Shown here: positions 1 through 10,649 of the stretch, piece by piece
Numbering within the stretch: position 1 is the first letter of the stretch
Layout: every line of letters starts with the position of its first letter
NCBI RefSeq assembly: GCF_000013085.1
Contig: NC_007643.1
Span: 1,845,001-1,909,000, forward strand
Source: Rhodospirillum rubrum ATCC 11170
GTDB taxonomy: Bacteria; Pseudomonadota; Alphaproteobacteria; Rhodospirillales; Rhodospirillaceae
Reading direction: 5' to 3'
DNA length: 64,000 nucleotides
Made by a program: the position numbers and the translations under genes
The notes under the pieces: model-generated
Databases searched by the model: none
Seen by the model: the letters and a program-made list of their open reading frames with translations, nothing else
What the model was told of the DNA's origin: nothing

Positions 1-233
1 ATCCGGCGGCCTTGACCAATACCCAGGCGATCGGTCAGGTGCTCTATACGGATTACATCTATTTGTTCCAGGCCGCCGGTCTGGTGCTGCTGGTGGCGAT
101 GATCGGGTCGATCATGCTGACCCACCGCGCCAATCCCTTGGTCAAGCGCCAGAATGTCGCCGATCAGATCGCCCGGCGTAAAGAACGCACGCTCAAGCTC
201 AACAAAGTGCCTACCGGCAGGGGGATTTCGTGA
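1..233 (+). CDS. nuoJ: NADH-quinone oxidoreductase subunit J, C-terminal fragment
   Basis: The window opens inside this gene; the reading frame is open from base 3 and ends at the TGA at 231-233. The visible part has one hydrophobic helix ([19 protein letters not shown]) followed by a basic cytoplasmic tail, as at the end of NuoJ, a membrane subunit of proton-pumping complex I. Assignment rests mainly on position: the TGA overlaps the ATG of nuoK by one base (TGATG), and K, L, M and N follow in the canonical order. The 5' part lies outside the window, so length and start cannot be judged. Confidence 0.9.
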   Translation, partial: PAALTNTQAIGQVLYTDYIYLFQAAGLVLLVAMIGSIMLTHRANPLVKRQNVADQIARRKERTLKLNKVPTGRGIS

Positions 234-541
234 TGGAAATCACGCTCGCCCACTATCTTACCGTCGCGGCGATCCTGTTCACGCTGGGCGTGTTCGGGAT
301 CTTCGCCAACCGCAAGAACGTGGTGACGATTCTGATGTCCGTCGAGCTGATGCTGCTCGCCGTCAACATCAACATGGTGGCCTTCTCGACCTATTTGCAG
401 GACATGGTGGGGCAGATCTTCTCCATGTTCATCCTGACCGTCGCCGCCGCCGAGGCGGGCATCGGTTTGGCGATCGTCGTGGTCTTCTTCCGGAACCGCG
501 GCTCGATCGAGGTCGAAGACATCAATCAGATGAAGGGGTGA
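233..541 (+). CDS. nuoK: NADH-quinone oxidoreductase subunit K
   Basis: Small membrane subunit of complex I, 102 residues, the usual family length. It has three predicted transmembrane helices. The two membrane glutamates needed for proton translocation are visible as Glu38 (in MSVELM) and Glu74 (in AAAEAGIG), matching E. coli Glu36 and Glu72. I chose the ATG at 233, which overlaps the nuoJ stop; an in-frame GTG at 230 is a less likely alternative. nuoL begins 7 bases after the stop, so translation is probably coupled along the operon. Confidence 0.97.
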   Translation: MEITLAHYLTVAAILFTLGVFGIFANRKNVVTILMSVELMLLAVNINMVAFSTYLQDMVGQIFSMFILTVAAAEAGIGLAIVVVFFRNRGSIEVEDINQMKG

Positions 542-548
542 CGGGGCA

Positions 549-2480
549 ATGCTGTATTTTCTCGCCGTCTTCCTGCCGCTTCTGACCGCCATCGCCACCG
601 GCTTCTTCGGCCGGGCGCTTGGCGACAAGGGGGCTCAGCGCCTGACCTGCCTGGGAATGGCGATTTCCGCCCTGTTCAGCTGGTTCATCTTTTTCGATAC
701 CGCCCTTGGCGGCAACAATACCACCGTCACCTTGTTCACCTGGGTGATCTCCGGTGACCTGCACTTCGACTGGGCCTTGAAAATCGATACCCTGTCGGCG
801 GTGATGCTGATGGTGGTGACGACGATCTCGTTCATGGTCCACATCTATTCCGTGGGCTACATGCACCATGACGCCAGCGTGCCGCGCTTCATGGCCTATC
901 TGTCGCTGTTCACCTTCTTCATGCTGATGCTGGTGACCGCCGATAATCTGGTGCAGATGTTCTTCGGTTGGGAGGGCGTCGGGCTCGCCTCTTATCTGCT
1001 GATCGGTTTCTGGTACGAGAAACCCAGCGCCAACGCGGCGGCGATCAAGGCTTTCGTCGTCAACCGTGTCGGCGATTTCGGCTTCACCCTGGGCATCTTC
1101 GGCGTCTTCTTCGTTTTCGGCACCGTCGGCCTCGACGCCATTTTCGCCGGCGCCGCCCAGCATGCCAATGATGTCGTGACCTTCTTCGGCATCGAATGGC
1201 ACGCCATGACCATCTTGTGCCTGCTGCTGTTCATCGGTGCCATGGGCAAATCGGCCCAGCTTGGCCTGCATACTTGGCTGCCCGACGCCATGGAGGGTCC
1301 GACCCCGGTTTCGGCGCTGATCCACGCCGCGACCATGGTCACCGCCGGCGTCTTCATGGTAGCGCGGATGTCGCCGCTGTTCGTGCTGTCGGATACGGCG
1401 ATGACCGTGGTCACCATCGTCGGCGCCTCGACGGCGATCTTCGCCGCCACCGTCGGCTGCGTTCAGAACGACATCAAGCGGGTGATCGCCTATTCGACCT
1501 GCTCGCAGCTTGGCTATATGTTCTTCGCGCTTGGTGTTGGCGCCTTCGGCGCGGGCATCTTCCATCTGATGACCCACGCCTTCTTCAAGGCGCTGCTGTT
1601 CCTTGGCGCCGGCTCGGTCATCCACGCCATGTCCGACGAACAGGACATGCGCCGCATGGGCGGCATCTGGCGGATGGTGCCGCTGACCTACGCCTTGATG
1701 TGGATCGGCTCGCTGGCCCTGATGGGCGTGCCGCCCTTCGCCGGCTTCTTCTCCAAGGACATGATCCTTGAGGTCGCCTATGCCGCCCATGGCGGGGCGG
1801 GGGCCTATGCCTTCTGGCTGGGCATTCTGGCGGCGACCCTGACGGCGTTTTATTCGACCCGCCTGATCATCATGACCTTCCATGGGGCGCCGCGGGCCGA
1901 TGAGCATGTGATGGCCCATGTCCACGAAAGCCCGCGGGTGATGACCCTGCCGCTGATCGTTCTGGCGATCGGCGCGGTGGTCGCCGGAGGGCTGGGCGCC
2001 GACGCCTTCATCGGCGACGGACGCTTCGCCTTCTGGGGGACGGCGATCGCCCAGAGCGCCGAGGATGTCACCCACCACGCCCACGACGTTCCGGGCTGGG
2101 TGAAGCTGTTGCCCCTGGTGGTGACGGCGCTGGGCGTCGGCCTGGGCGTGTTCCTCTACGGTGTGCGGCCGAAACTGCCGGCCAAACTGGCCGCCTCGGC
2201 CCCCGGGCTTTACCGCTTCCTGCTCAACAAGTGGTATTTCGACGAACTTTACGACCGCATCTTCATCAAGCCCGCCTTCCTGCTTGGGCGCGGCTTCTGG
2301 AAGGACGGTGACGGCGCCATCATCGACGGTGTCGGCCCCGACGGCGTGGCCTCGGCCACCCGGTCGCTGGCCCGGTGGTTCGGCAGGATGCAGACCGGCT
2401 ATCTTTACCACTATGCCTTCGCGATGATCACCGGCATTGCCGGGGTCGTCACCTGGGTCATGGTCACCTCCGCCCACTGA
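549..2480 (+). CDS. nuoL: NADH-quinone oxidoreductase subunit L
   Basis: Antiporter-like proton-pumping subunit at the distal end of the complex I membrane arm, 643 residues. The Mrp-antiporter signature [20 protein letters not shown] lies at about residues 241-260. The C-terminal region after about residue 520 has the amphipathic stretch and last membrane helix that form the lateral arm along NuoM and NuoN in known structures. There are about 15 hydrophobic helices. It sits between nuoK and nuoM with 7- and 11-base gaps. No disruption is visible. Confidence 0.98.
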   Translation: MLYFLAVFLPLLTAIATGFFGRALGDKGAQRLTCLGMAISALFSWFIFFDTALGGNNTTVTLFTWVISGDLHFDWALKIDTLSAVMLMVVTTISFMVHIYSVGYMHHDASVPRFMAYLSLFTFFMLMLVTADNLVQMFFGWEGVGLASYLLIGFWYEKPSANAAAIKAFVVNRVGDFGFTLGIFGVFFVFGTVGLDAIFAGAAQHANDVVTFFGIEWHAMTILCLLLFIGAMGKSAQLGLHTWLPDAMEGPTPVSALIHAATMVTAGVFMVARMSPLFVLSDTAMTVVTIVGASTAIFAATVGCVQNDIKRVIAYSTCSQLGYMFFALGVGAFGAGIFHLMTHAFFKALLFLGAGSVIHAMSDEQDMRRMGGIWRMVPLTYALMWIGSLALMGVPPFAGFFSKDMILEVAYAAHGGAGAYAFWLGILAATLTAFYSTRLIIMTFHGAPRADEHVMAHVHESPRVMTLPLIVLAIGAVVAGGLGADAFIGDGRFAFWGTAIAQSAEDVTHHAHDVPGWVKLLPLVVTALGVGLGVFLYGVRPKLPAKLAASAPGLYRFLLNKWYFDELYDRIFIKPAFLLGRGFWKDGDGAIIDGVGPDGVASATRSLARWFGRMQTGYLYHYAFAMITGIAGVVTWVMVTSAH

Positions 2481-2491
2481 AAGAGGCCGTG

Positions 2492-4024
2492 ATGAACGCC
2501 CTTCCGTTGCTTTCGATCATCACCTTCCTGCCGCTTGTCGGCGCGGTCTTCATCTTGACGGTGAAGGGCGAGGAGGCGGTGGTGGCCCGCAATGCCCGTA
2601 ACGTGGCGCTGCTGACCACGGGCTTCACTTTCCTGGTCTCGCTGGGGCTCTGGTTCGGCTTCGATCCGGCACAGAGCGGCTTCCAGTTCGTCGAGAAAGT
2701 GTCGTGGCTGCCCGATTACGGCATCAATTACCAGATGGGGGTGGATGGCATTTCGGTGCTGTTCGTCCTGCTCTCCACCTTCCTCACCCCGCTGTGCATC
2801 CTCGCCTCGTGGACGTCGATCACCAAGCGGGTCAAGGAATACATGGTCGCCTTCCTCGTTCTTGAAACGATGATGGTTGGCATGTTCTGCGCCCTTGATT
2901 TCGTCGTCTTCTACGTTTTCTTCGAAGGCGTGCTGATCCCGATGTTCCTGATCATCGGCATCTGGGGTGGCGGTCGGCGGGTCTATGCCTCGTTCAAGTT
3001 CTTCCTCTATACCCTGGCCGGCTCGGTGCTGATGATGGTGGCGATGCTCGCCATGTACATCGAGGCCGGCACCACCGACATTCCGACGCTGATGAGCCAC
3101 GGCTTCCCGGCGGCGATGCAAACCTGGTTGTGGCTGGCGATGTTCGCCAGCTTCGCCGTCAAGGTGCCGATGTGGCCGGTCCATACCTGGCTGCCCGACG
3201 CCCACGTCGAGGCGCCGACGGCGGGATCGGTGATCCTGGCCGGCGTCTTGCTGAAAATGGGCGCCTATGGCTTCCTGCGCTTCTCCATTCCCATGCTGCC
3301 CCTGGCCTCGGCCGATTTCGCGCCCTTCATCTTCGCGCTTTCGGTCATCGGCGTGATCTACACCTCGCTGGTCGCCCTGGTGCAGGAGGACATGAAGAAG
3401 CTGATCGCCTATTCGTCGATCGCCCATATGGCTTTCGTCACCGCCGGCATCTTCGCCGTCAATCAGATGTCGGTGGAAGGCGCGCTCTATCAGATGCTGT
3501 CCCACGGCGTGGTTTCGGGGGCTTTGTTCCTCTGCGTCGGCGTCGTCTATGACCGCCTGCATACCCGCGAGATCAGCCGCTACGGCGGTCTGGCCAAGAA
3601 CATGCCGCGCTACGCCCTGGTCTTCATGGTCTTCATGATGGCGTCAATCGGCCTGCCCGGCACCGGCGGCTTCATCGGCGAATTCCTGATCATGATGGGC
3701 GTTTTCCAAATCAGCACTTGGGTCGCGCTGTTCATCGCCACCGGGGTGATCCTGGGCGCGGCCTATATGCTCTATCTCTATCGCCGGGTGATCTTCGGCA
3801 AGCTGGAGAAGGAGGACCTCAAGGGCCTTCTCGATCTTAACCGCCGCGAGGTGGCGATCTTCGCCCCGCTGCTGGTTCTGGTCTTGTGGATGGGGGTCTA
3901 TCCCTCGACCTTCCTCGACTTCATGCACACCTCGGTCGCCGACCTCGTTTCCACCTACGAGACAGCGCTCACCGCCGCCGGGACCCCCGGTCCCGACGCG
4001 GCGGCGTCGCTGGCCCAGCGCTAA
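2492..4024 (+). CDS. nuoM: NADH-quinone oxidoreductase subunit M
   Basis: Second antiporter-like complex I subunit, 510 residues. The key membrane glutamate is visible as Glu145 in [13 protein letters not shown], equivalent to E. coli NuoM Glu144, and the quinone oxidoreductase signature [20 protein letters not shown] begins near residue 231. I chose the ATG at 2492 (AGAGG upstream) because translation from there gives the family N-terminus [15 protein letters not shown]; the open frame continues further upstream but only as out-of-frame overlap with nuoL. nuoN follows after 20 bases. Confidence 0.98.
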   Translation: MNALPLLSIITFLPLVGAVFILTVKGEEAVVARNARNVALLTTGFTFLVSLGLWFGFDPAQSGFQFVEKVSWLPDYGINYQMGVDGISVLFVLLSTFLTPLCILASWTSITKRVKEYMVAFLVLETMMVGMFCALDFVVFYVFFEGVLIPMFLIIGIWGGGRRVYASFKFFLYTLAGSVLMMVAMLAMYIEAGTTDIPTLMSHGFPAAMQTWLWLAMFASFAVKVPMWPVHTWLPDAHVEAPTAGSVILAGVLLKMGAYGFLRFSIPMLPLASADFAPFIFALSVIGVIYTSLVALVQEDMKKLIAYSSIAHMAFVTAGIFAVNQMSVEGALYQMLSHGVVSGALFLCVGVVYDRLHTREISRYGGLAKNMPRYALVFMVFMMASIGLPGTGGFIGEFLIMMGVFQISTWVALFIATGVILGAAYMLYLYRRVIFGKLEKEDLKGLLDLNRREVAIFAPLLVLVLWMGVYPSTFLDFMHTSVADLVSTYETALTAAGTPGPDAAASLAQR

Positions 4025-4044
4025 AGGCCAAAGGGGTAGTCGCA

Positions 4045-5508
<1,464 letters not shown>

Positions 5509-5518
5509 TCGGTCCGTC

Positions 5519-6340
5519 TTGGATCCGTCCGCCGTATCCCTCCCCGACGGGTGGCGCCTGATGGCGCTGCCCGTCGTCGAAAGCACCAATCTTACGGCCC
5601 GCACCCTGTTTGGCGGCGCCGCGGCCAAGGATCTGGCCGCTCTTGACCGCACCGTCGTTTGGGCGGGGGAGCAAAGCGGCGGCCGGGGGCGTCAGGCCCG
5701 AGTGTGGCATAGCCCGCCGGGCAATCTCTATCATTCCTATCTGCTGCGCGCGCCCAAGCCGGTCGGCCAATGCGCCCAGCTGTCGTTCGTCGCGGCGGTG
5801 GCCTTGGCCGAGGCGGTCGAGCGGCTGTGTCCGCTGGCCGATCCGCGCTGCAAATGGCCCAATGACATCGTCTGTCACGGCGGCAAGATCTCCGGGATGC
5901 TGCTGGAACTGATCGAGGAGGGCGAGGGCGGCAATCCCTGGCTGGTGCTGGGCATCGGCGTCAATATCATCACCGCGCCGGTGACCGGTGCGCTGTTTCC
6001 CGCCCTGGCCCTGGCCGATCTCGGCTGTGCCGTCACGGTCGAGGACATGCTGGGCGCCATCGCCGCCCGGCTTGATCACTGGCTGGCGCGCTGGCAGGCC
6101 GAAGGCTTCGCCGGCATCCGCGCCGCCTGGATCGCCCGGGCCTTGGGGATCGGATTCCCGATCGAGGTCCGCTTGAGCGAGGAAACGCGCCTGCCCGGGA
6201 TCTTCCAGGGGCTGGACGCCGAGGGTCATCTTCTGCTCGAAGAGCCTTCCGGGCGGGTGCGGCGGATCTCGGCCGGTGACGTTTTTTTCCCCGGCCGTCA
6301 CGGCGGTTCCGAGGGCTGTTCTTTGCAATCGACCGCGTAA
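5519..6340 (+). CDS. birA: Biotin--[acetyl-CoA carboxylase] ligase
   Basis: Makes biotinyl-5'-AMP and transfers biotin to the carrier lysine of carboxylases. At 273 residues it contains only the catalytic and C-terminal domains and no N-terminal helix-turn-helix, so it should be a ligase without the repressor function of E. coli BirA. Visible motifs are GGRGRQARVW (54-63, biotinyl-AMP loop), KWPNDI (112-117) and GGKISGMLLE (121-130). The start is TTG at 5519, chosen because it includes the family stretch LPDGWRLMALPVVESTN; ATG 5561 would cut into it. The nuoN-birA-coaX-rnj order is common in alphaproteobacteria. The stop is followed directly by an imperfect repeat (see 6338-6382). Confidence 0.93.
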   Translation: MDPSAVSLPDGWRLMALPVVESTNLTARTLFGGAAAKDLAALDRTVVWAGEQSGGRGRQARVWHSPPGNLYHSYLLRAPKPVGQCAQLSFVAAVALAEAVERLCPLADPRCKWPNDIVCHGGKISGMLLELIEEGEGGNPWLVLGIGVNIITAPVTGALFPALALADLGCAVTVEDMLGAIAARLDHWLARWQAEGFAGIRAAWIARALGIGFPIEVRLSEETRLPGIFQGLDAEGHLLLEEPSGRVRRISAGDVFFPGRHGGSEGCSLQSTA

Positions 6341-6382
6341 GAGCGGTTTCGGTGAAATCGGATCGGCCAAGGCCGCTTTAAG
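6338..6382. repeat. Imperfect inverted repeat after birA
   Basis: The birA stop TAA is the first base triplet of an inverted repeat: TAAGAGCGG at the left and CCGCTTTAA at the right, with the inner palindrome CGGCCAAGGCCG. It starts with the same GAGCGG sequence as the larger element that ends lpxB (39461-39513). There is no T-run, so it does not look like a simple terminator. Confidence 0.4.
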
Positions 6383-6459
6383 AGATTGAGAATGAAGCAA
6401 ATCGTCGTTGCGATCGCTTTTGGATCGCTTGAGGGTTTGCTCTGGAACAAAGGACAATC

Positions 6460-7233
6460 ATGCTTCTGGCGATTGATTCGGGCAACACCAATACGGTTTT
6501 CGCCGTCTATGACGGCGATGCCAAGCGCGGCGAATGGCGGGCGGCGACCAACGCCAATCGCACCGCCGACGAGATGGGCGTATGGCTGTTGCAGTTGATG
6601 ACGCTTGAGGGGCTTTCCCAGGGCGATATCGATGCCACCATCATCGCCTCGGTCGTCCCCGCCACCGTGTTCAATCTGCGCATGCTCTGTCACCGCTATT
6701 TCCATAGCCCGCCGATGGTGGTGGGCGAGCCCGACGTCGATCTCGGCATCGGAATCCTGCTCGAACGCCCCGACGAGGTCGGCGCCGACCGGCTGGTCAA
6801 CGCCGTTGCCGCCCATGAAACCTATCGCGGACCGTTGATCGTCATCGATTTTGGCACGGCGACGACCTTCGATGTGGTAGATGAAGAGGGCAATTATTGT
6901 GGTGGGGCCATCGCCCCGGGTGTGAATCTGTCGCTGGAGGCCCTGCATATGGCCTCGGCACAGCTTCCCCGCGTGGCGATCGGCCGTCCGCGCACGGTCA
7001 TCGGCAAGGCCACGATCCCGGCGATGAAGTCGGGGATCTATCTGGGCTACGTCGGCTTGATCGAGGGACTGGTCAAACGTATATCGGAGGAGTTCGGCGC
7101 GCCGATGCGGGTCATCGCCACCGGGGGGCTGGCGCCGCTATTCGCCGAAGCCACCGACGCCATCCAGACCATCGATGACGATTTGACCCTGCGCGGCCTA
7201 CTCATCATTCACCGGCGTAACCAGCCGGACTGA
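6460..7233 (+). CDS. coaX: Type III pantothenate kinase
   Basis: Phosphorylates pantothenate in the first committed step of coenzyme A synthesis. The protein is 257 residues, the normal CoaX length, with the ASKHA-fold phosphate loops visible: DSGNTNT at 6-12, PDEVGADR at 104-111 and DFGTATTFD at 130-138. Type III enzymes are typically potassium-dependent and not inhibited by CoA. The ATG at 6460 gives the family N-terminus [11 protein letters not shown]; the spacer from birA is 119 bases and holds the repeat described at 6338. No coaA-type gene is visible in the window. Confidence 0.97.
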   Translation: MLLAIDSGNTNTVFAVYDGDAKRGEWRAATNANRTADEMGVWLLQLMTLEGLSQGDIDATIIASVVPATVFNLRMLCHRYFHSPPMVVGEPDVDLGIGILLERPDEVGADRLVNAVAAHETYRGPLIVIDFGTATTFDVVDEEGNYCGGAIAPGVNLSLEALHMASAQLPRVAIGRPRTVIGKATIPAMKSGIYLGYVGLIEGLVKRISEEFGAPMRVIATGGLAPLFAEATDAIQTIDDDLTLRGLLIIHRRNQPD

Positions 7234-7293
7234 CTTTCACTGGCCGCATCCGGCCCCTTTTCTCTCAGTAGACCGATCGGACCTTCCCCACCT

Positions 7294-8976
7294 ATGGCTG
7301 ACAATTCCCCGCCCGTGCCGCCCCGTTTCGAAAAAAACGCCCTTTATTTCGTGCCTTTGGGCGGCGCCGGCGAGATCGGGATGAACCTCAATCTCTATGC
7401 TCATCAGGGTAAATGGCTGATGGTCGACCTTGGGGTGACCTTCGGCAACGAAACCACCCCGGGCGTCGACATCATCCTGCCCGATCCGTCGTTCATCGAG
7501 GAACGCAAGGGCGATCTGGTCGGCCTGGTGCTGACCCATGCCCATGAGGACCACGTCGGCGCCGTGGCCTATCTGTGGCCCTATCTGGAATGCCCGGTCT
7601 ACGCCACGCCCTTTACCGCCGAGTTCCTGCGCCACAAGCTGCGCGAGGAGGGCATCGAGCCCGACGTGAAATTGATCGAGATTCCGCTGGGCGGCCGCTT
7701 CACCGTCGGCCCCTTCGATATCGAGATGATCACCACCACCCATTCGATCCCCGAACCCAACCATCTGGCGATCCGCACCACGGCCGGAACGGTGCTGCAC
7801 ACCGCCGATTGGAAGTTCGATCCCGAGCCGCTGGTCGGCCCGCCGGCCGACGAGGCGGCCTTGCGGCGCCTGGGCGACGAGGGCGTGCTGGCCATGGTCG
7901 GCGACAGCACCAATATCTTCACCGAAGGCCATTCCGCTTCCGAAGGCGATGTCCGGCGCTCGATGATCGATCTGTTCGCCCGCTTCCAGGGCCGCATCGC
8001 CGTTGGCTGCTTCGCCTCGAACATCGCGCGCATGGAAACCATCGCCCTGGCCGCCAAGGCCAATGGCCGCGAGGTCGCCCTGGTCGGGCGGTCGCTGTGG
8101 CGGATGATGGAGACGGCGCGGACCTGCGGTTATCTCAAGGGCTGCCCGGCCTTCCTCGGCGACGAGGAGGCGGCCAAGCTGCCGCGAGACAAGGTGGTGT
8201 ACATCTGCACCGGCAGCCAGGGCGAACCGCGGGCGGCGCTCAAGCGTATCGCCAGCGGTAGCCACCCCTATGTCAGCCTGTCGGCCGGCGATGTGGTGAT
8301 CTTCTCCAGCCGGGTCATTCCCGGCAATGAGCGCTCGATCCTGCAGCTGCAAAACCAGTTGGTCGAGATGGGCGTCAAGCTCATCACCTCGCGCGACGCC
8401 ATGGTCCATGTCTCGGGCCACCCGGGCGCGGAAGAGGTGCGCAGCCTGTATGGCATGGTGCGTCCGAGCATCGCCCTGCCGGTTCACGGCGAGTTCCTGC
8501 ATCTTGATCACCATGCCGATGTCGCCCGCGATCTGGGCGTCGCCCATGTGGTGCGGATCACCAATGGCGCCGTCGTCCGCCTTGACGGCGCGGAACCCAC
8601 CGTGGTCGGCAAGGTGCCCTTTGGCCGTTTGGCGCTGGATGGCGATCGGCTTTTGCAGATCGATTGCGAGATCATCCGCGATCGCAAGCGCATGGGCTAT
8701 AACGGCTCCGTCGCCGTTTCGCTGGCGATCGACGACAAGGGCAAGCTGCTGGGAACCCCCAAGATCAGCGCCCGTGGTCTGCTTGACCCCGAAGACGACG
8801 CCGATGAGGTCGCCGATCTGACCAACCGGGTGCGCGGCGCCGTCAACGCCGTCCGCCCCGCCGACCGCAAGGACGACGCCGCCGTGGCCGAGGCGGTGCG
8901 GCTGGCGGTGCGCCGGGTCTTCCGTCAGGGGCAGAACCGCCGCCCGGTGACCGATATTCACGTTTTGCGGGTATGA
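7294..8976 (+). CDS. rnj: Ribonuclease J
   Basis: Metallo-beta-lactamase/beta-CASP family ribonuclease (560 residues) with 5'-3' exonuclease and possibly endonuclease activity in RNA maturation and decay. The zinc motif THAHEDHVGA is at 81-90 (HxHxDH at 82-87); GDSTN and the HVSGHPG motif of the beta-CASP fold follow. Alphaproteobacteria commonly carry RNase J together with RNase E. The start ATG at 7294 lies 60 bases after coaX and there is only a weak GGCCG/CGGCC hairpin between them, so co-transcription with coaX is likely. Confidence 0.95.
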   Translation: MADNSPPVPPRFEKNALYFVPLGGAGEIGMNLNLYAHQGKWLMVDLGVTFGNETTPGVDIILPDPSFIEERKGDLVGLVLTHAHEDHVGAVAYLWPYLECPVYATPFTAEFLRHKLREEGIEPDVKLIEIPLGGRFTVGPFDIEMITTTHSIPEPNHLAIRTTAGTVLHTADWKFDPEPLVGPPADEAALRRLGDEGVLAMVGDSTNIFTEGHSASEGDVRRSMIDLFARFQGRIAVGCFASNIARMETIALAAKANGREVALVGRSLWRMMETARTCGYLKGCPAFLGDEEAAKLPRDKVVYICTGSQGEPRAALKRIASGSHPYVSLSAGDVVIFSSRVIPGNERSILQLQNQLVEMGVKLITSRDAMVHVSGHPGAEEVRSLYGMVRPSIALPVHGEFLHLDHHADVARDLGVAHVVRITNGAVVRLDGAEPTVVGKVPFGRLALDGDRLLQIDCEIIRDRKRMGYNGSVAVSLAIDDKGKLLGTPKISARGLLDPEDDADEVADLTNRVRGAVNAVRPADRKDDAAVAEAVRLAVRRVFRQGQNRRPVTDIHVLRV

Positions 8977-9055
8977 GGCAAAGCGGCGAAGGCGTTATAC
9001 TCCCCGCTGCCGGCGGGGGGTCCGCCGCTGCCGATGTCGAGGAGAGCACAAGACC

Positions 9056-9460
9056 ATGATCGGACGTCTTAATCACGTTGCCATCGCGGTCCCCGATCTC
9101 GAGGCGGCCTGCGCCGTTTATCGTGACGCGCTGGGGGCGACCGTTTCGGCGCCGCTGCCCCAGCCCGATCATGGCGTGACCGTGGTCTTCGTGGAACTGC
9201 CCAATACCAAGATCGAACTCCTCCATCCGCTGGGGGAGGCCTCGCCGATCGCCGCCTTCCTTAGCAAAAGTCCCGCCGGCGGCATCCATCACATCTGCTA
9301 CGAGGTCGAGGATATCCTGGCCGCCCGCGACCATATGAAGGCCGAGGGCAAGCGGGTTCTTGGCGATGGCGAGCCGCGCCTTGGCGCCCATGGCAAGCCG
9401 GTGCTGTTCCTTCATCCCAAGGACTTCAACGGCACGCTGGTTGAACTCGAGCAGGCCTGA
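9056..9460 (+). CDS. mce: Methylmalonyl-CoA epimerase
   Basis: Interconverts (2R)- and (2S)-methylmalonyl-CoA, linking propionyl-CoA carboxylase to methylmalonyl-CoA mutase, a route relevant to propionate and acetate assimilation in Rhodospirillum. It is a single vicinal-oxygen-chelate protein of 134 residues. Metal ligands expected in the family are seen as His7 (LNHVAIAV), the HH in GGIHHICYEV and the glutamate in the final LVELEQA. The gene follows rnj with an 79-base gap containing TATACT at 8996 but no good -35. The tail codons LEQA-stop are partly duplicated just downstream (see findings). Confidence 0.93.
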   Translation: MIGRLNHVAIAVPDLEAACAVYRDALGATVSAPLPQPDHGVTVVFVELPNTKIELLHPLGEASPIAAFLSKSPAGGIHHICYEVEDILAARDHMKAEGKRVLGDGEPRLGAHGKPVLFLHPKDFNGTLVELEQA

Positions 9461-9517
9461 AGTCTTCTTGAACAGGCCTGAGGCCTTGCTGGCCTAAACA
9501 AGGAGCGGGGAGGGGAG

Positions 9518-10051
9518 ATGTCGGGCTATTGCGATGCCGCGCCGGGCCATCCCCTCCACGGCCCCTATCATGATACCGAATATGGCTTCCCGCAGACCGA
9601 CGAACGGGTGTTGTTCGAACGTCTGGCCCTGGAGATCTTCCAGGCCGGGCTGTCGTGGGAACTGATCTTGCGCCGCCGCCCGGGGATTAACGACGCCTTC
9701 GACGGCTTCGAGGTCGACCGGGTCGCCGCCTATGACGAGGCCGATATCGCCCGTCTGCTCGCCGATGCCCGCATCATCCGCAATCGGCTGAAGGTGGTGG
9801 CGCTGATCGCCAACGCCCGCCAGATCCAGGCCCTGCGCGCCAGCCACGGCGGGTTCGCCGCTTGGCTCGCCGCCCAGCCACCCCAGGACCTAAGCCAATG
9901 GGTCAAGCTGTTTCGCAAGACCTTCCGCTTCACCGGCCCCGAGGTGGTCAATGAATTCCTGATGAGCCTTGGCATCCTGGAAGGCGCCCACCGCCCCGAT
10001 TGTCCGGTCGCCCTTCACTTGGCCGAGATGAGGCGGAGCGCCACGGTTTAG
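9518..10051 (+). CDS. tag: DNA-3-methyladenine glycosylase I (Tag family)
   Basis: Base-excision glycosylase removing 3-methyladenine from alkylated DNA. The length, 177 residues, is close to E. coli Tag. The four zinc ligands of Tag appear to be present: Cys5, His18 (in YHDTEYG) and a His/Cys pair in the C-terminal HRPDCP. The helix-hairpin region QAGLSWELILRRRPG and the substrate-pocket stretch FRFTGPEVVNEFLMSLG are recognisable. A purine-rich Shine-Dalgarno (AAGGAGCGGGGAGGGG) precedes the ATG at 9518. The gene converges with the minus-strand VOC gene; no terminator-like hairpin is seen in the 74 bases between them. Confidence 0.93.
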   Translation: MSGYCDAAPGHPLHGPYHDTEYGFPQTDERVLFERLALEIFQAGLSWELILRRRPGINDAFDGFEVDRVAAYDEADIARLLADARIIRNRLKVVALIANARQIQALRASHGGFAAWLAAQPPQDLSQWVKLFRKTFRFTGPEVVNEFLMSLGILEGAHRPDCPVALHLAEMRRSATV

Positions 10052-10125
10052 GGAGGTCTGCGAGGTCTCTACCCGTGCTCGGAGTGGATTCGACGGGGAT
10101 GGGATGGCCTTCGCCCCCTCTCGCT

Positions 10126-10503
10126 CTAGAATTCAATCACGACGGAGGGCGTGTTGCGCCGTGCCTCGCCTTGATAAACCGCCTCGATGTTGTTCCCATC
10201 GGGGTCGAGGACGAAAGCGGCATAGTATCCCGGGTGATAGGCCCGCAGGCCGGGAGCGCCATTGTCGCGCCCGCCGTTGGCCAAGGCGACGCTGTGGAAA
10301 GCATCCACCGTGCCGCGATCTTTGGCCTGAAAAGCCAAGTGGTGCCGCCCGGTTAACGCGCCCAAAGCCGTCGGGCTTTCCGCCGAGGATACGAGAAGTT
10401 CATCGGCTAGGAAGTAACCCTTGTCCGTGCTGAGAACCGGGATATCCAACACGGACAGAATGGCCCGGTAGAAGCTTTCGCTCGCCTGGAGATCGCGCAC
10501 CAC
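10126..10503 (-). CDS. VOC (glyoxalase/dioxygenase-fold) protein, start unclear
   Basis: Small vicinal-oxygen-chelate protein with the ending FVLDPDGNNIEAVYQG typical of glyoxalase/bleomycin-resistance-like proteins. From the first usable start (GTG at 10503) it has 125 residues and begins MVRDLQASESFYRA, which omits the usual first beta-strand. That strand is encoded immediately upstream in the same frame (LIDHIQL, 10524-10504), but no ATG, GTG or TTG precedes it: only CTG at 10524 or ATC at 10521, with GAGG just upstream. Further upstream, an in-frame ATG is cut off by a TGA at 10533-10531. So the gene either starts at a rare codon or has lost its true start. The substrate is unknown. Confidence 0.75.
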   Translation of the reverse strand: MVRDLQASESFYRAILSVLDIPVLSTDKGYFLADELLVSSAESPTALGALTGRHHLAFQAKDRGTVDAFHSVALANGGRDNGAPGLRAYHPGYYAAFVLDPDGNNIEAVYQGEARRNTPSVVIEF

Positions 10504-10649
10504 AAGCTGAATGTGATCGATCAGGCGGCCTCAGTGCAGTCGGTTGGTTTCCATGGCCCTTTTCCGGTGCGGTCGGCGGGGCGCCGCGCATCACCATACT
10601 TTTGCCTGTTTGGTTGGCATACTATGGCGTCAGTGCCGTCGCCCATAAG

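Noticed and set aside
522-2477. Long minus-strand open frame opposite nuoL
   Set aside because: Rich in His, Gln, Asp and Gly with no helices or motifs; it is the antisense shadow of a GC-rich gene.
8996-9001. Promoter for mce at TATACT
   Set aside because: No acceptable -35 hexamer at 16-18 bases upstream.
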